From Brachionus rotundiformis (lineage: Eukaryota; Rotifera; Eurotatoria; Ploima; Brachionidae), in contig JAESIW010000180.1 of NCBI GenBank assembly GCA_016802295.1, forward strand, positions 4,571,975 through 4,635,974: a stretch of DNA of 64,000 nt. The letters run 5' to 3'. This document shows, piece by piece, positions 22,055-34,957 of this stretch. The notes below the pieces were generated by a model that ran no database searches, was not told the DNA's origin, and saw nothing but the letters and a program-made list of their open reading frames with translations. A program made the translations under genes and the position numbers. Position 1 is the stretch's first letter, and each line of letters starts with the position of its first letter.

Positions 22055-23751
22055 TTATTTGGTTAAGAGTTCGGGAGTCTCAGATAAAATGATTCGTACA
22101 ATATCTTGATCAATTGTGAAATCATCTTTTTCGCTTAAAATCATGTTAAAACAAGATAGCAACTCATCAATTTTATACATTTGCTCAACATAACTAGAAT
22201 TCTTAATTATTAATTGAATCAATGAAAGATAGTCACTTCGAATCTAAAGAAAAAATGTAATATTTTATTAATCATTAATGAATCAGATTTTGATTAATAC
22301 TTGATCAGTAGCGGATAAATTGCTAAGCTTTCTTATGATGACGTCAATCAATACTTTAAAATCATTATAGTAAAAGATACTTGTTGGTTTTTCATTTTTT
22401 TTTGAAGAAAACAAATCAGAAACTATTTTAATCAAACAATTATTAAAAAATGTCTGATCCATTGATTCAGGCTTAAGGATTTTATAGCGTGATAAAGGAT
22501 CATCTTAAATTTAAATTTAGTCAAAAATAAAAAAAACAAATCTTTTTACTTTCTAAGTTGAAAAGAAAAACAATATTTTCGCTAAAAATGGTATAATCAC
22601 TTGAATCTGAACTCGATCCATGTAAAAAATGCAAGACTATATTTTCTTCTGGCAAAGAGAACTTGGAATTTAGACTCAGAATAAAAAAAATTAGCTGATT
22701 CAATAGCGTTATCTTGGATTCTTTTTTCTGCGGAAAATACGAATTTTTATTTAGACTAAACTGATTCATATCTTGGTAGATAAATTCGTCATTTTTTTCA
22801 ATTAGGCAAAAAATATCATCCAACAAATTCAAATTTTTCAAGCCCTCTGAAAATCAAACTTAAAAAATTAGCATTATTCCTGGTAAAAATTCAACTCACC
22901 TGATAGTTTTTCAGGACAAATTATCGGTATATTATTCAAAAAATAGCACAAGCAATTTAGTGATGAAAAAATTCCGCCAATATCTTTTAAAAATAGGATA
23001 GAAATTTTTAAAATTTAAAAAAAAACATATTTATCACATTCGCATCCTTAAAGTCTTGTTTAGCCATTTGAGAATTTAAGATTACCTTTTAAATTTATTT
23101 GTTCTTTTAAATTGAAGCAAAGATCCAATATAATGTTTGTATTGTGGTACAAAACTGTAATAAGATCATTATCTGAATAAAAAATGGTTGTAAGGAGTTG
23201 AATTAAGGTAGATTTAAGTTGATTGTTGGACAAAAGCTTCCAAATTTCGTATAAAGTAAAAGAGAATTCACGATTTGACGAAAAATAATTCGTAAAAGTT
23301 CTTAAACTTGATGGATTACTCTTTTGTAATTATTAATAAATATGGCCAAAAAATAGTTTCGACTTACCAAAACATTAATGATATTATTTAAAATATTTTC
23401 TAATTTATCTTCATAATCCTTGTAACTTGAGTCTCCTGATTTTAATTCTTCTTTAATATTATTTAGATAAAAGAAATGTTGGTCAAATTTATTAAAATCT
23501 GGGTTCGCTGTTGGATCACAAATTGAGGTCTAAGAATATAAATTTTCAAATTTTTTGGCATTGGCTATTTGTCAAAAAAATACTTTTATTGAATTTAATA
23601 AAAGCTTCAAATTTCGACTTTCCAGTCTTTCAACATTTCTTTCCAAATAAGTAAATATTTTTATTAAATTATCCGCACAAATATCGTAGTTCATATTTGT
23701 ATTCTTGTATAAAATATTGACCAATTGTGGTCCTAATTCATTCTCATCCAT
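22055..23751 (-). CDS. NCKIPSD: NCKIPSD/SPIN90 leucine-rich-domain protein (Arp2/3 activator), 7 exons
   Basis: Exons on the minus strand: 23584-23751, 23368-23529, 23086-23320, 22900-22983, 22550-22846, 22301-22503, 22055-22243. These total 445 aa with all phases consistent and introns of 45-102 bp. The protein is all-helical and Leu/Ile-rich. Conserved stretches are LVNILYKNTNM near the start, DIGGIFSSLNCL in the middle, and LIDVIIRKLSNLSATDQ followed by DYLSLIQLII near the C-terminus. The last two correspond to the end of the SPIN90 leucine-rich domain as I recall it. That domain (also in yeast Ldb17 and Dip1) binds Arp2/3 complex and nucleates unbranched actin filaments, notably at endocytic sites. 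The N-terminal SH3 and proline-rich parts of vertebrate NCKIPSD (~720 aa) are absent from this model. The frame is open a little upstream of the chosen ATG, so a further 5' exon is possible. Confidence 0.72.
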
Positions 23752-25339
23752 TTTAAATTCGTATAAAATTGTAAAAATTTTCAATCTAAATAATTCAATT
23801 ATTGATTAAGAATTTTGACATCAGTCAAGTGGAGAACAAACGTTAGGAAACTAACTACAATGCCTCTCAAATGGACTTAATGTGTGAAGTTAAATGTCAA
23901 AAAATTAGAAGCTCGAAAAATCCTACTTCTTATGGTCTAGACATTAACAATTATTTACCTCATTTATATAAAGGTTCAAGAAGCACAAAAGATTAATAAA
24001 TAGATTTAAATTTTTTTAACAAAATAAAAAAAACTTTATTATGCTATTATATCTCCTTATTTCTTATTTATGCTTTTTTTATTAAGCATAAAATATTAAT
24101 TAATTTTCAAAAAATTAGAAGGTTAACTTAACATTATCTAATTTAAATAAAAATTTTCTAAATATGATAAAATGCTAGAATTTAAATTTCAAATTTTTTA
24201 TATTTTGATTATTGATTAATAAACTAAAAAATAAAATAACAAAGGCTCTCAAAAACTCTAAATTTTTCATTAAATTAATTTATTACCTATATATTACATA
24301 CAAAACATAGTTCAAATAATGATATACTTAATCAGTCTTTGAAAATTTAAACTGAAAACTATAATTAAACCACTTAAACAAAACAATTTACCTCTATAAC
24401 AAATTTATAAAAAGTAATTAGTTTTATTAATATTTAATTTTGTGGAATTCGAATCCTAGGCTGTGTAATAAATCTACACCTTGCTTATACTTTTTCGCCC
24501 CATTTTTTTCTTCACTTTGGATCTAATCATCATTTGATTTTTTAATTTCTCGGTTTTTTAATATATTTGAATAAAGCTTCGGATTGCCAAGTGCATCACA
24601 GTTAATACATCCAAGCTGTCTTTAAGTAATAGCTCGATTATGTGCTATCTTATTTTTATTTTAAAAATTTTACAGAACCCATTTCCCTCAATCTATTTCA
24701 TTGTACATTTAATATTGTTATATCATCTTTTTTATCTCATGTTTTAATTATATCGCATAAAAATTTTAGAATATTTAAATAAAATCAAAACTAAAATATG
24801 TGCAATTATATCCTATAAATGTATGTTTTAATTAAATTTTAATTTAATAGATCCAATTAAAAAATGTATTTCTATTTTGAACAATTTAATTGTGTTCAAT
24901 TAAGTATTAATTAGGGAACTTTTTAAATCTTGTGAGCTCTCTAAACAATCAAAAATTACTGTTTTTTTTTTCATGTTATTTTATTCATTTTGTATTGCAA
25001 AAAAAAAATATTTAAAATTTCATGATTGTAAATAAAATTTATTCGTAAAAATTTATCATGTACCATTTAAATTATATCCCCATTTTTCTTTAGAACGGAC
25101 GGGATTACATAATCGAGCTTTGACTGTATAAGTCTTCTACAAATATCATCTTCAAAACTGTTTTAATTATTTGAGACTATTATATGATTATCATGAATAG
25201 CACTAATGCTAAGGTACGTGGTTCTGAGGTAAAATTACACTGAATTTGGGAGAATTTCAGAAATAAGTATAACAATAATGATACTCAATATTCTCAATTT
25301 ATTTTAACTAGATTAACAAAACAGAATGACTAACGTAGT
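23752..25339. other. Intergenic, nothing recognised
   Basis: A+T-rich sequence upstream of the SPIN90-like gene. No ORF, RNA gene or clear repeat. Confidence 0.55.
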
Positions 25340-25625
25340 CCGGATATCGTTATCTAGTCTATTTTTTGAATTGGTTGATTGAACATGCTGTGACAATCGA
25401 TGCTGTTACCGCATTCTATTTATTTACTATTCTGTTTGGTAGGAAGTTTCGCCTTGCTTTACATTTTGTTAGTTGCGAGCAAATTAGATGCTTAGCTTGC
25501 CTAACTCCTCCACTTGGATCTTCATTAAACACTAAATCACCAAACTCTGCATCATAATACCAATTGACTTGATTGAATTTGTTTTAGATCTTATAAAATT
25601 TATCAGATCACCACACTGTCGTCTT
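25340..25625 (-). mobile_element. CR1/Jockey-type LINE fragment (C-terminal end), decayed
   Basis: Minus-strand frames read GDLI, KFNQVNWYYDAEFGDLVF, then FLPNRIVNK and VTACSINQFK. This is the conserved end of CR1/Jockey-group ORF2 (RGDLI..., R..F..RIVN.WN.LP..VV.A.S.N.FK). There are stops and frameshifts. Confidence 0.62.
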
Positions 25626-26452
25626 TATTTTAAAGTTTCAGATTAGTTAGCCTTGACTAATAATCTAAATTTCTAATGGGTAATTAAAAAAAGTACGTAA
25701 TTCTACGTCATTTTACGAAATTATTTTTTAATTTTTGATTTTCATTTTGCTGGGATCAAAATTTTCTGGAAATCAAAAATTGTCTTAAAATTTTATCTTT
25801 ATTTCTCGGTGATCTGATAAGTATAAATCTTTTCAATTCATTCCAAACCATTCCAACTGGGTTTAGGTCCATAGAATATTAAATTTAAAAATGAGCTGAC
25901 TTTGAAGTTGCATCAGGACAACCACCCATAGCATCCTTCATATCTATGTGGAGATTATCTAGATAAATACAACATTAAATGGCTTGGTCCTTATTAAAAA
26001 ATTTAAATCGTCAAAATCTTAATTGAACTTTTTTTAAAAATTAAAAATCTGTAATTATTTTATTAGTTAAATTATTCAATTGGCAAAATTCCTAAATTGT
26101 TATTTTCAAAGTCTATTTTCATCATGATATCACATTTGAAATTTAATTAATTTTTTGAAGTGTTTATTATTCAGAAAAAGTTTAAAACTAATCAAATTAT
26201 TATTTATTCTCAAGTCATAAGCCTAAATTATAAAATAAAAAATTTGAATTTAGATAATAGAAAAATTTAAAGTAAAATTTTATTAGCTAACATTTTAAGA
26301 GCTAAAAATTCGATTAAATTCTCTAATTAAATAATTATCAAAATTTTACATTTAAAATAATATTAGAATACAAAATAACAAAAATGCTTAATGAGATAAG
26401 GGAAATGGTTCACGTTTAAGTGTTGCATAATTTAAAAATTCTAAAGGATTTT
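25626..26452. other. Intergenic, nothing recognised
   Basis: A+T-rich. A short GTACGTAATTCTACGTCATT stretch near 25695 recalls the ACGTAA motifs of the MITE at 11179 but is too short to call. Confidence 0.45.
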
Positions 26453-26901
26453 CTAATTAACGACTGTTGTAATTGCCGGAATCGACGGGATAGAATATGA
26501 AATAGCTGAGTTATTGGCAAATTCTGAATTTGGTGGTACCATCCAACGATTTTTGCTTCTTAACTTAAGGAAGGATCGTTTTGACTTGACTTTTTCGAGC
26601 TTTGAATAATTTTTTTCATCTAATTGGTAATCATAATCATGTGTATTCATTGATTCACCATTTTCCTCATTCAAGCCAAAATCAATAAACTAAAACAAAA
26701 AATTAGTTTTAATTTGGTTATTAAAAAAACTTGAAATACACTAAAGGGATTTTTGTCGAATTTTTCGTAGCCTTTTTTCTTGGCAGTGCTGCTTCGAACT
26801 CTAGATTTAATCTCTTCACTTATTGAGTCATTCATCTCAGCCATTTTGGCATAAGTCTTTTCAGATTTTTCACTAAAAAATTTTTGAATAAAATTTTTCA
26901 T
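26453..26901 (-). CDS. Small unknown protein, 2 exons
   Basis: Exons 26740-26901 and 26453-26689 are joined across a 50-bp intron (AGT|GTATTTC ... TTTTAG|TTT), phase 0, giving 132 aa. The protein starts MKNFIQKFFSEKSEK, is highly charged and soluble, and has no signal peptide or membrane segment. Residues ~28-45 are basic (KSRVRSSTAKKKGYEK). The middle is acidic with HDYDYQLDE. The C-terminal ~40 residues contain SKNRWMVPPNSEF and a Ser/Ile/Pro-rich tail ending TTVVN, which could be a PDZ-type C-terminus. I do not recognise the family. Consistent splicing and compositional bias unlike chance ORFs support a real gene. Confidence 0.5.
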
Positions 26902-28108
26902 CTCTAAATTTTACAAAATAATGAACAAATTTTCAAGTAGTTATTAGATAAAATGGAAGCTGCAGTCTGTTGCGTAATTATGTAACTAAACCTAAAATGA
27001 CTTGACTATTTTTAGACCATAAACTAGATTTTTTTTATTGCATATATTTTAAAAACAATTAGTAAACTTTATATTTGTACAAAAATTTTTTTTTTTTCTC
27101 TTACAATAAAACTTCCAATAATTAGAAAAAATATGTGTGTTTCACGCATCTCGAGTTTTAAATAAAATGCGTAAATGAATTTGATAAAACCTTAGGAAGA
27201 ATTTTTACACTTCTTTTTAAAATGTTATTCCAAAAAATTTCCATAGACAAGTTAATTAGCAAATTTTTTTGACTCGATAGTCATCTTTCTCAATATCTTT
27301 TACAAAATATAAATACTAAGAGGATATCTAAGAGGAAAAATGCTAATTATACGGCTTTGGGTGGTAAAACTAGTGTGCTATTTCAATAGAAAAATGTTTC
27401 TAATTAATATAATCTGTTGATATTTTTAAAATCTCATGTCTATCGGATATTTGGTCATTTGAATGAAGACCATCATATTGAGTACAGCCAAATCGATAAA
27501 ATCAATATAGTATTTAACTTTAATTTGATCACGTCAGTAAACAAAGTACCCTATAGAGCTTTTTGACAAAGAGTTAAATGCTTTTAAAAGATAAATATCA
27601 ATTGTCAACTATGGATTAATTGGTCTAAGGATTTTGACAAATATCTAAGAATAAAAACTATCTTATTTCAATGAAAGTATTTATTTGTGTAGATTTAGAA
27701 AACTTGAAAAATTTCAAAAATGAACTAATTATTTTTGAAATATTTTTAAAACAAAATTCAAATCCAATAAGAGCGAAGATCTAATTATATCATGACCGAC
27801 AAATCTAGCTCTTATCAAAATATTTATTAGACCAATATTATTACAAGTATTGAGCAGCATTTATGTTTTTGTTTGTACGAAGTGAATTAACCTAATAAAA
27901 TACAGTTGATTGTTTGATTTGCGCAATCTTAGCAAGTTAACAAAATTTAAATAAAATTATTTTTAGAAAAGGTTAATATCATATGTCGATACACATTCCT
28001 TAATTTTGCTTAAACTTTATTTTTTTATTTAAATAAATTAAAATTTTTCGAAAAATTCTTGAATTTTTTCACCAAATAATTATTTAAATAAAATCATTTA
28101 CCTCTAAT
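26902..28108. other. Intergenic, possible LINE debris
   Basis: A+T-rich. Around 27790-27950 a degenerate plus-strand frame (LIKIFIRPILLQVLS) faintly recalls the LRTxIRPxLEYG segment of Jockey/CR1 ORF2, too weak to annotate as an element. Confidence 0.35.
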
Positions 28109-31100
28109 CTAGTATTGACTTTTGTCTACAAACTGCTTTGTCCAGTTTGGATTAGTTGATGGTACACCGTGTGGGGCGATTGGAAAGGATGATCTTAAAA
28201 TAATTAAGAATTAAATCTTTAATTTTGTTTAATGTGATAATAATTCAATTAAACTTAAAAAAATGAGTCTGCTTACGACATGAGTTTTATTCATCAAATG
28301 AAACTTTTTTTTCAAGAAAAGGTTAGCAGATAAGACTAATGTAATTAAAATTAAAGTTTGTGATAAATGCAAAATGTGTTTTCAAACATGATATCATATG
28401 GTTCAGTTAAAAAAGAGTTGATGAAATTTTTATTAGTTTTTTTAAATTATTAATTTTTTATCTGTTTAATTTAAAAGATGTTGCGAAGAGAGATTTCAAA
28501 CCAGAAAAAATAATCTCAAATCAACCATATTTAGTTCAGAGTTTTTTCGAAGTTAAAAGTGTTTGAAGCAAAATTTGAAAAATGACTGGAAAAATTTAAA
28601 GATGACAATAATGCAGTTTGTTCTGACTTTAAATTTAAATTTAAACTTGTCAATCAAAATTTAAATTGAAGTTTAAATTCTTATTATTTGAATTTTTAAA
28701 ATTTCCTTTTGATTGTTGGTCTGGAACAAATAGCAAAAATAATAGTTTTATTCAAAGTTTAAAAATTAAAATAGAGCTTTGAAATAAAAGAGGCACCAAA
28801 GAATTGCAATAAATTAGTTTTATACTAAATTATTTAATTAAATAAAAAAAATATGCTTACTTGCTAGTGGGATTAAATTGAACTTGAAAATTGTGCTGAT
28901 TATTATCTTGATTTGATGGTTGATAATAGTAGTTTGAATCAAATAAATTAGGGTTTATAGTGCTATTTATTTCGGGGATCTGACTTGGATCAAAATTAGG
29001 GTTATAAATTGTGTTCGGATTGTCAAAATTTTCCTCATTTACAAGCTCATTTTGGTTATAGGCCAAATTTTGTTTAGCCACAGTGTTTAATAGATAATTA
29101 TTAATTGATATGTATGCAAACATAAAGAACAAACACATTAAACCATAAACCGCAAATGTCACTTTTGACCCAAAGCTTGTAACAAAAACACCTCCGATTA
29201 GAGCGCCACTTCCTCTTCCTAGTCCAAAGTGGATACCTTGGAGGATGCCCTGGGCCGAAGACCTAAGTTCTTCAGGAACCGCTTGGGCAAAATAAGAAGT
29301 TGCTGTTGCCCAAACCAGAGCATGGGTGATGCCTTGAATCAATTCGAAGGGTAAAATCCAATACGGCTCAGTCAATAAAGACACGTAAATAAAACGCAAG
29401 GCATTACCAAGCAAGCCTGCGTAAAAAACTTTAACATGTCCATATTTTCTGACTATTTGATGAACAAAAAAATACGAAATTAGCTCGCTCATGTGATTAA
29501 TAACACTTGCAATGCCATATAATGAAGGCGTTCCGCCCAAGTCCTGTAAATGCCAGAACAAAAAAGTAAAAGCCAAACCAACTCCAATGCCCATGAACCA
29601 AATAAAAAACAAAAATGTCATCAATTTCCAAGTTTTACATGTTTCGAGCAGTCTTTTGAATTTCGAGTTGTCATTCAGCTCAATTGGGTTCTGTATCGGC
29701 TCCTGCACATGATCCATATGTTCCACATCATCATCACTTTCATCAACAAATTTTTTTCTATCAAATTGGCCATATTGATCGCCACGAAATTTGTTTACTT
29801 TTTTCTTGATGGAGTGCGCCATTGATTTCAATGGTATTTCCTCTTCTCCATAATTAAATTTAAACTGGGTGGCTATAATCAGCGCACATCCCATTAAAAC
29901 CGAGTAAATAGCAAAACAAACTGTGTAATTTCGTTCATCGGGCCCCGCTTTACCACAAGGATGGTCCGTAAATGCCTTTGAATTGTCCAACAAAAGTCCA
30001 ACCGAAAACATAGCCAAAGCCCAGCCAAGACTACCAAACATTCTTTGTCGACCATACAAATCAGATCGAGATGGACCCAAATACTGAAGAGTACATGTAT
30101 CAACTAAGGTGATTGCCGGCGCACTGAAAAACTCTCCGGCCAAAATAAATATCAAAAAAACCAAAAAAACTTTGTGAACATCACTTTTGTGATAAACAAT
30201 GCTCGTTTGAAGTGATGGTTTTACCAAGACCAAAGTTGAATCATTCATGTAAACAATTTTAGACCGTGTTTTGCTTGAGTCCAATGGTTCTGGATCAAAA
30301 TAATGCGTTTTTTCAACTTTTTTAAAATTATCATTTGATTTGGTGCTCAAAAAAGTCGTGGGCATCACAGATTTACCAATTTGGTTGCTATTTAGACTGC
30401 TTTTGCTACCTAAGTGTGTCGATGTTTTATCTAAATTTTTTTCAGTTTCTTTATTTTGTTTGGCTGGGGTAACTTTTGTTGTGGTTTTGGTTGTAGTTGG
30501 GACAGTGCTAGTAGTTGTCGTAGTGGTAAAAATACTAGTTTTAGTGGTCTTTGTCTTCCTTATTTTGATTATTTTAGTTATGTTTATATATGAAAATTTT
30601 CCGTGACTGTTTATCAAATGCGAGCTATGCTGGGAATTTGGCTCGGCGTCTAAGTCCACACTGCGCTTATAAACCACGTTTTGTCCACCATTGATAATCT
30701 TATTGGCCGCAGGTCCATTGATAAATGTAGTTTTGGATTTTTCCAAAAAAATGTGAGTATCATTGTGCATTAGACAAGAATGGACTGGCGGTTTAACAAA
30801 GCCAATTGCCAGAGTGAATACTATCCAACAAGAAAGAGATCCTAGCAAAATGAGCTTTCCTTTTTTCCATCTTTCACTGAAGTTAGCCCAAAATGGAACG
30901 CTAAGAAACTCAATGAATGGCTTAAAACCGAACAGAATTCCAACTTGGACTGGCGACATGGCCATCTGCTTGAAATAAATTGCCATTAATGGAAACAAGG
31001 AACCAAAGGCTGCGAAAAAAAAGAAATAAAATGCTTTTGGAATCAGTAAAGTTTGGTTGATCTGCGAGCATAATGAGTCAATGAAATCGCGTCTATATTG

Positions 31101-31268
31101 ATGTATAGATTGGTTATCATCGTTCGAATCTCTCATTTGCACAGAGCCTAGGAAATTTTTCATGTGCCCAGTAATTCCTTTTGACTCGGTATCATACTCA
31201 TACAAATCATTGTCATCATATTGATTATTGTTATTTTGTTCGTGATATGAAGTGAAATTTTGCGCCAT
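28109..31268 (-). CDS. MFSD6: MFSD6-like major facilitator superfamily transporter, 2 exons
   Basis: Exon 1 is 28861-31268. Exon 2 is 28109-28193, after a 667-bp intron (GCAA|GTAAGC ... TTTTAAG|ATC). Exon 1 reads straight into a stop, but splicing adds SSFPIAPHGVP...DKSQY, phase-consistent, giving 829 aa. A cytoplasmic tail (~75 residues) precedes TM1 with AFGSLFPLMAIYF and KQMAMSPVQVGILFGFKP, the characteristic start of the MFSD6/MFS_1-like family. A very large loop after TM3-4 (about residues 160-370) includes a Thr-rich, probably O-glycosylated stretch at ~243-266. The C-terminal half carries YGRQRMFGSLGWALA and QGIHFGLGRGSGALIGG. It is a plasma-membrane or vesicular carrier; the substrate is unknown. 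Vertebrate MFSD6 was described as a macrophage MHC-I receptor homologue. Length agrees with the family (~790 aa). Confidence 0.85.
28194..28860 (-). other. Intron of the MFSD6-like gene
   Basis: 667 bp, much longer than other introns here. It is A+T-rich with no ORF or named repeat. It holds the sequence between the donor at 28860 and the acceptor at 28194. Confidence 0.6.
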
Positions 31269-31614
31269 TTCTCGTCTAAAAGTGGCTTTTCTTCAAATGC
31301 TGAATATCGATTCCATCTAATCTCTGTCGTAAAATATTATTTTTTAACCTCTTTCACAACAATTTGATCAAAATTTTTCTTTTTTTCTAAATTCGAAAAA
31401 TTGTCTTAATAGAAAAAAAATAGAAAAAGAAACAACTAGCATAAATCGATTTATTTAAAATTCTTATTTTGATTTAATGTGAGATAAAAAGCATTTATTT
31501 TCAAAAGTCTTAAATGATACTGTATTATTTTTTTTTGTTGAAGATTTAAAATAAAATCATTGAAATGAATGGCATAAAGAATTGTTGTTTGCTAAATCAA
31601 TAAGGCAAGATATC

Positions 31615-32035
31615 TAGAATAGACTTACAAAAGCTAAAGGAGCATTGGCCATACTAAAACCAGTCTGGAAACCAAAACGCTACAGCAAGTAGCAAAGATC
31701 AAGATTTACAACACTTATGTAAAAACTACACTGATGTACGAAAGCAAATGCTGGGGAGCGTTTGAGTTAGATGACAAAATCTGAATACCTTTCACACATA
31801 AGTAACCTGAGAAAGATTCTTGGGATACTCTGGCCTGAAACATTGTCATAGGATTAACTAGCTAATAGAACGAAAACAGAGCCAATGAATCAATAGAGCT
31901 CATCGTAACGGGAATGAGATGGACAGAAGAAACTGGAAATGGAAAGGATCAGCTTGAGTGGAAATGCATAGTAATGGCCCTATGCTTCGCAAGGAGCGTA
32001 TAAAGAGGAAAAAAGTCATTGTTAGAATAAAAAAA
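31615..32035 (+). mobile_element. RTE-clade LINE fragment, internally deleted C-terminus
   Basis: Frames read KAKGALAILKPVWK, IYNTYVKTTLMY, LRKILGI, then jump to GMRWTEETGNGKDQLEWK and MALCFARSV. These are the RTE ORF2 thumb and C-terminal segments. The middle (the RIP..AL.W block seen in the 13.2-kb copy) is missing, and stops and frameshifts are frequent. Confidence 0.7.
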
Positions 32036-34159
32036 ATTTTTATCACATTTTATTAAATGTTTGGAAAAATTACTAAAATTAGTAGGAACTAATCGAACCA
32101 ATGCATAGAGTATAAAATATTACAATCTATCTTAAATAATATTGCTGATCAATGGTCCAGTTCAGATAGTCTTTAATTTATTAAAATTATTGTTATTATT
32201 AGATATAAATTTTTAGATTTGGTTTTTCTCAAACAAATCTAAAACAACTATGATGGATTGTTTGAAATACATTAAATCTTAATTTAGTGACTATTATAGC
32301 TCGAGACAGGAATTAAAATACAATAAAATGAATTTTATAAATTGATTTTGCCTTTTTTTTTGATTTTTTTCAATAATTCGATCAATTTGAATATCTTTAT
32401 TAGAACTTAATTAAAATTTCAAATTTATTTAACTATCTTAGTTTACTAAACGGAAATAAAAATAACTGAATTCTAATTGTAAAGTGAGATTTTTTAATCA
32501 CTAAGTCTCCGGATGAAAATAAGCGTTTTAGTATTGGATTTAATTTTTAATTCAATTCGAATTTATTTTTAATTAACAATAAAGTCTTATTAATTAATTA
32601 AAATAAGATTTTACAAATATTTATTATCAAAGACTTATTTCCTATAAGATTTTGTCATATCTTCATTAATAGTAGATAATTTGGCTCACTGATCTCCTAT
32701 AAATGTAATTATGCTCCAAGATATTAAACAATAACTTTTAAAAAGCTCGTTGTAATAATTTCAAACGAGTAGTTCGAACAATAAAAACTCAAGTTATGAA
32801 GCTTTCAATCGACATAAGTAGTAATAAAAATCAATAATATTAATCGAAAAAGAAAAGACACATTAATGATCCAGAAATAATTTTAAACCTTTATATTGGA
32901 ATCAATTTTCATACTTGAGACTTATAATTAAAACATTTTGAACGAAGTTATTTATTTATTTATTTATTCCTATCTGAAAATAATGATTTTATATATGCTG
33001 TCCTAATAATTTTTATTTAATAGAATGATACAAAATTTTTTATAAATTTAGATTAATAAAAAGATGTGTTTTCATCGCGCAATCACAAAATTAAGCCAAA
33101 AATTATTTTTTTCAAAGCTTAATTATTAATTTTGCTAATTTTACAAATCGATATTCTATTGATTAATATACCTTAGAATCTAATTAACTATAATGAATTA
33201 TATATTGATTCTGAGTGTCGACTCAGCTAAATAAGGATCACAAAAATACCTATTCTTAATTAATTAAAAAATATACTGCAGTACATTTGGCTAACGATAA
33301 ATTAAAAAAATAATTACTTTTGCTTAAAAAAATCACATATTGGGTTGAAATAAAAATGTTGCTACATTTTGCCACAATATTCCCATACATTTATTTTATA
33401 AAATCAAAAAAGCAGAGTGTATTTGAAAGAAGTAACATCATACAAATAACATTAATTATTAACTAGATTTTTTTTAATAAAAAAAATCAGGAATATAGAA
33501 GAATATAAAATTAAGTAAAAATTTAAGATGTAGTGTTACAAATCATAAACATAATTTTAGTCAAGCAAACGAAAATTAGAAGGAAAAAATTATAATTTTA
33601 GCGGCTATGAATGATGCCTTAAGTTTTTAGTTTTAACTTAGTCAATATTTATTCCTATTTCCAGTTTGTTGATTTATTAATTAGCAAATAATGATGAAAA
33701 ATAAATAATCTCTCATATTATAAATTTATTCATGATCAGTCATTGGATCCACAAGGCTAATATAAAAAAAAAGTATTTTTTTTATGATTTTAGAGTTTGA
33801 AATTCTTTTTGACTATTGATAAGTATTATGCTCATTTTGTGTGAATCTTTTTATCCCAAACGCTAAAGCGTAATACAGGAAATATAAGATCTCTTCAAAA
33901 TTGCTTAATTTTTCTTTATGGCAAAATTTAAATTAAAAAAATCGGGATATAAGCGATTGCTAATTAGCGGAAAATTTCCTATACTATTTTTCCTAGTACA
34001 ATAAGAGATTTAAATTTAAATTGCCTAACAGTACTTAACTAATATGTAAAATATTTTCATATGATAATTAAAAAATAAAAAAAAATTAAAGAAAATAAAA
34101 GAGTACAAGTTTCACAAATCTAAAAGGAGATTGAATTTAAGCTTCAATTCTTATTATCA
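32036..34159. other. Intergenic, nothing recognised
   Basis: About 2.1 kb of A+T-rich DNA with short homopolymer and TTTA runs (e.g. 32948-32966). No gene or element seen. Confidence 0.55.
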
Positions 34160-34310
34160 AATAATGTGGTGACTGGTACTTGGATAGGATAGAAAACGAA
34201 AACAAATAGATCCCTTCAGTAGACAACAACGACAAAGAGTAGGACGACCAGTAGTAACCTGGATGTCAAGAATTACGAAAGAACTGGGGATGACATGAGG
34301 AAAAATAATT
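34160..34310 (+). mobile_element. RTE-clade LINE fragment, C-terminal scrap
   Basis: A short piece reads RQQRQRVGRPVVTWMSRI followed by TKELGMT. This is the GRP..TW...ITKEL..GMTW block of RTE ORF2, also present at 44300-44480. Frames are broken. Confidence 0.6.
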
Positions 34311-34957
34311 TACTTTAAGATACCTCCAAATATGTAAATAAGTTAAATATAATTTTAAACTAAAATCAAAAATTTATTTCAATACTTGAAAAGTCTTTGA
34401 TTGAAAACAAAAGGATTTAAACCTAAATAGAATTAATTAAATGTAAATAAAATATTAATATTTTGTTGAGTCATTTGGCAATCTTAATTATATCTTTCAT
34501 ATTAAAATATTGCATGACTTTTTCATTTAGAATTTTTAAAATTTCTGATAGAGCATACAAACAAAATTTTGATTAATTATTAAATTGAATTTAGCTCATT
34601 AATTTCGAATTCGGCTCAATAAGACCTGATTAGTTTTTATAATTTCCTTAGTTTTAAAAAATTCTATGAGTGATGGAAAATTTTGATTATTTGAAAAAAA
34701 AATAAATAAATAAATAATCGTTTTTAAGACAAATTAAAATATCTTTTATGAAAAATTTATTAACAAAATGAATAAATTTTGATAAATTAATTATTTGAAA
34801 GAGAAAAAACCCTATATCAAATAGCATAATTTAAATTATGAAATTATTTTCATAATAAAATAATTTGTTGTGAAATAAATAGTTATATAATTGATTTTTT
34901 ATTCTTGAAATCGGCCAAAATTTTAAATTTTTTTGAAGTGAACATTTCTAAATTAAG
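34311..34957. other. Upstream region of RIOK3
   Basis: A+T-rich; should include the RIOK3 promoter and 5' UTR. No recognisable element. Confidence 0.4.

Noticed and set aside
27790..27950. Possible Jockey/CR1 RT scrap (LIKIFIRPILLQV)
   Set aside because: Too short and degenerate, with only one weak motif; mentioned in the intergenic note but not called.
29512..30978. Several plus-strand ORFs (29512-29712, 29550-29825, 30340-30606, 30763-30978)
   Set aside because: All antisense to the MFSD6 coding exon; the Val-rich one is the complement of the Thr-rich loop.
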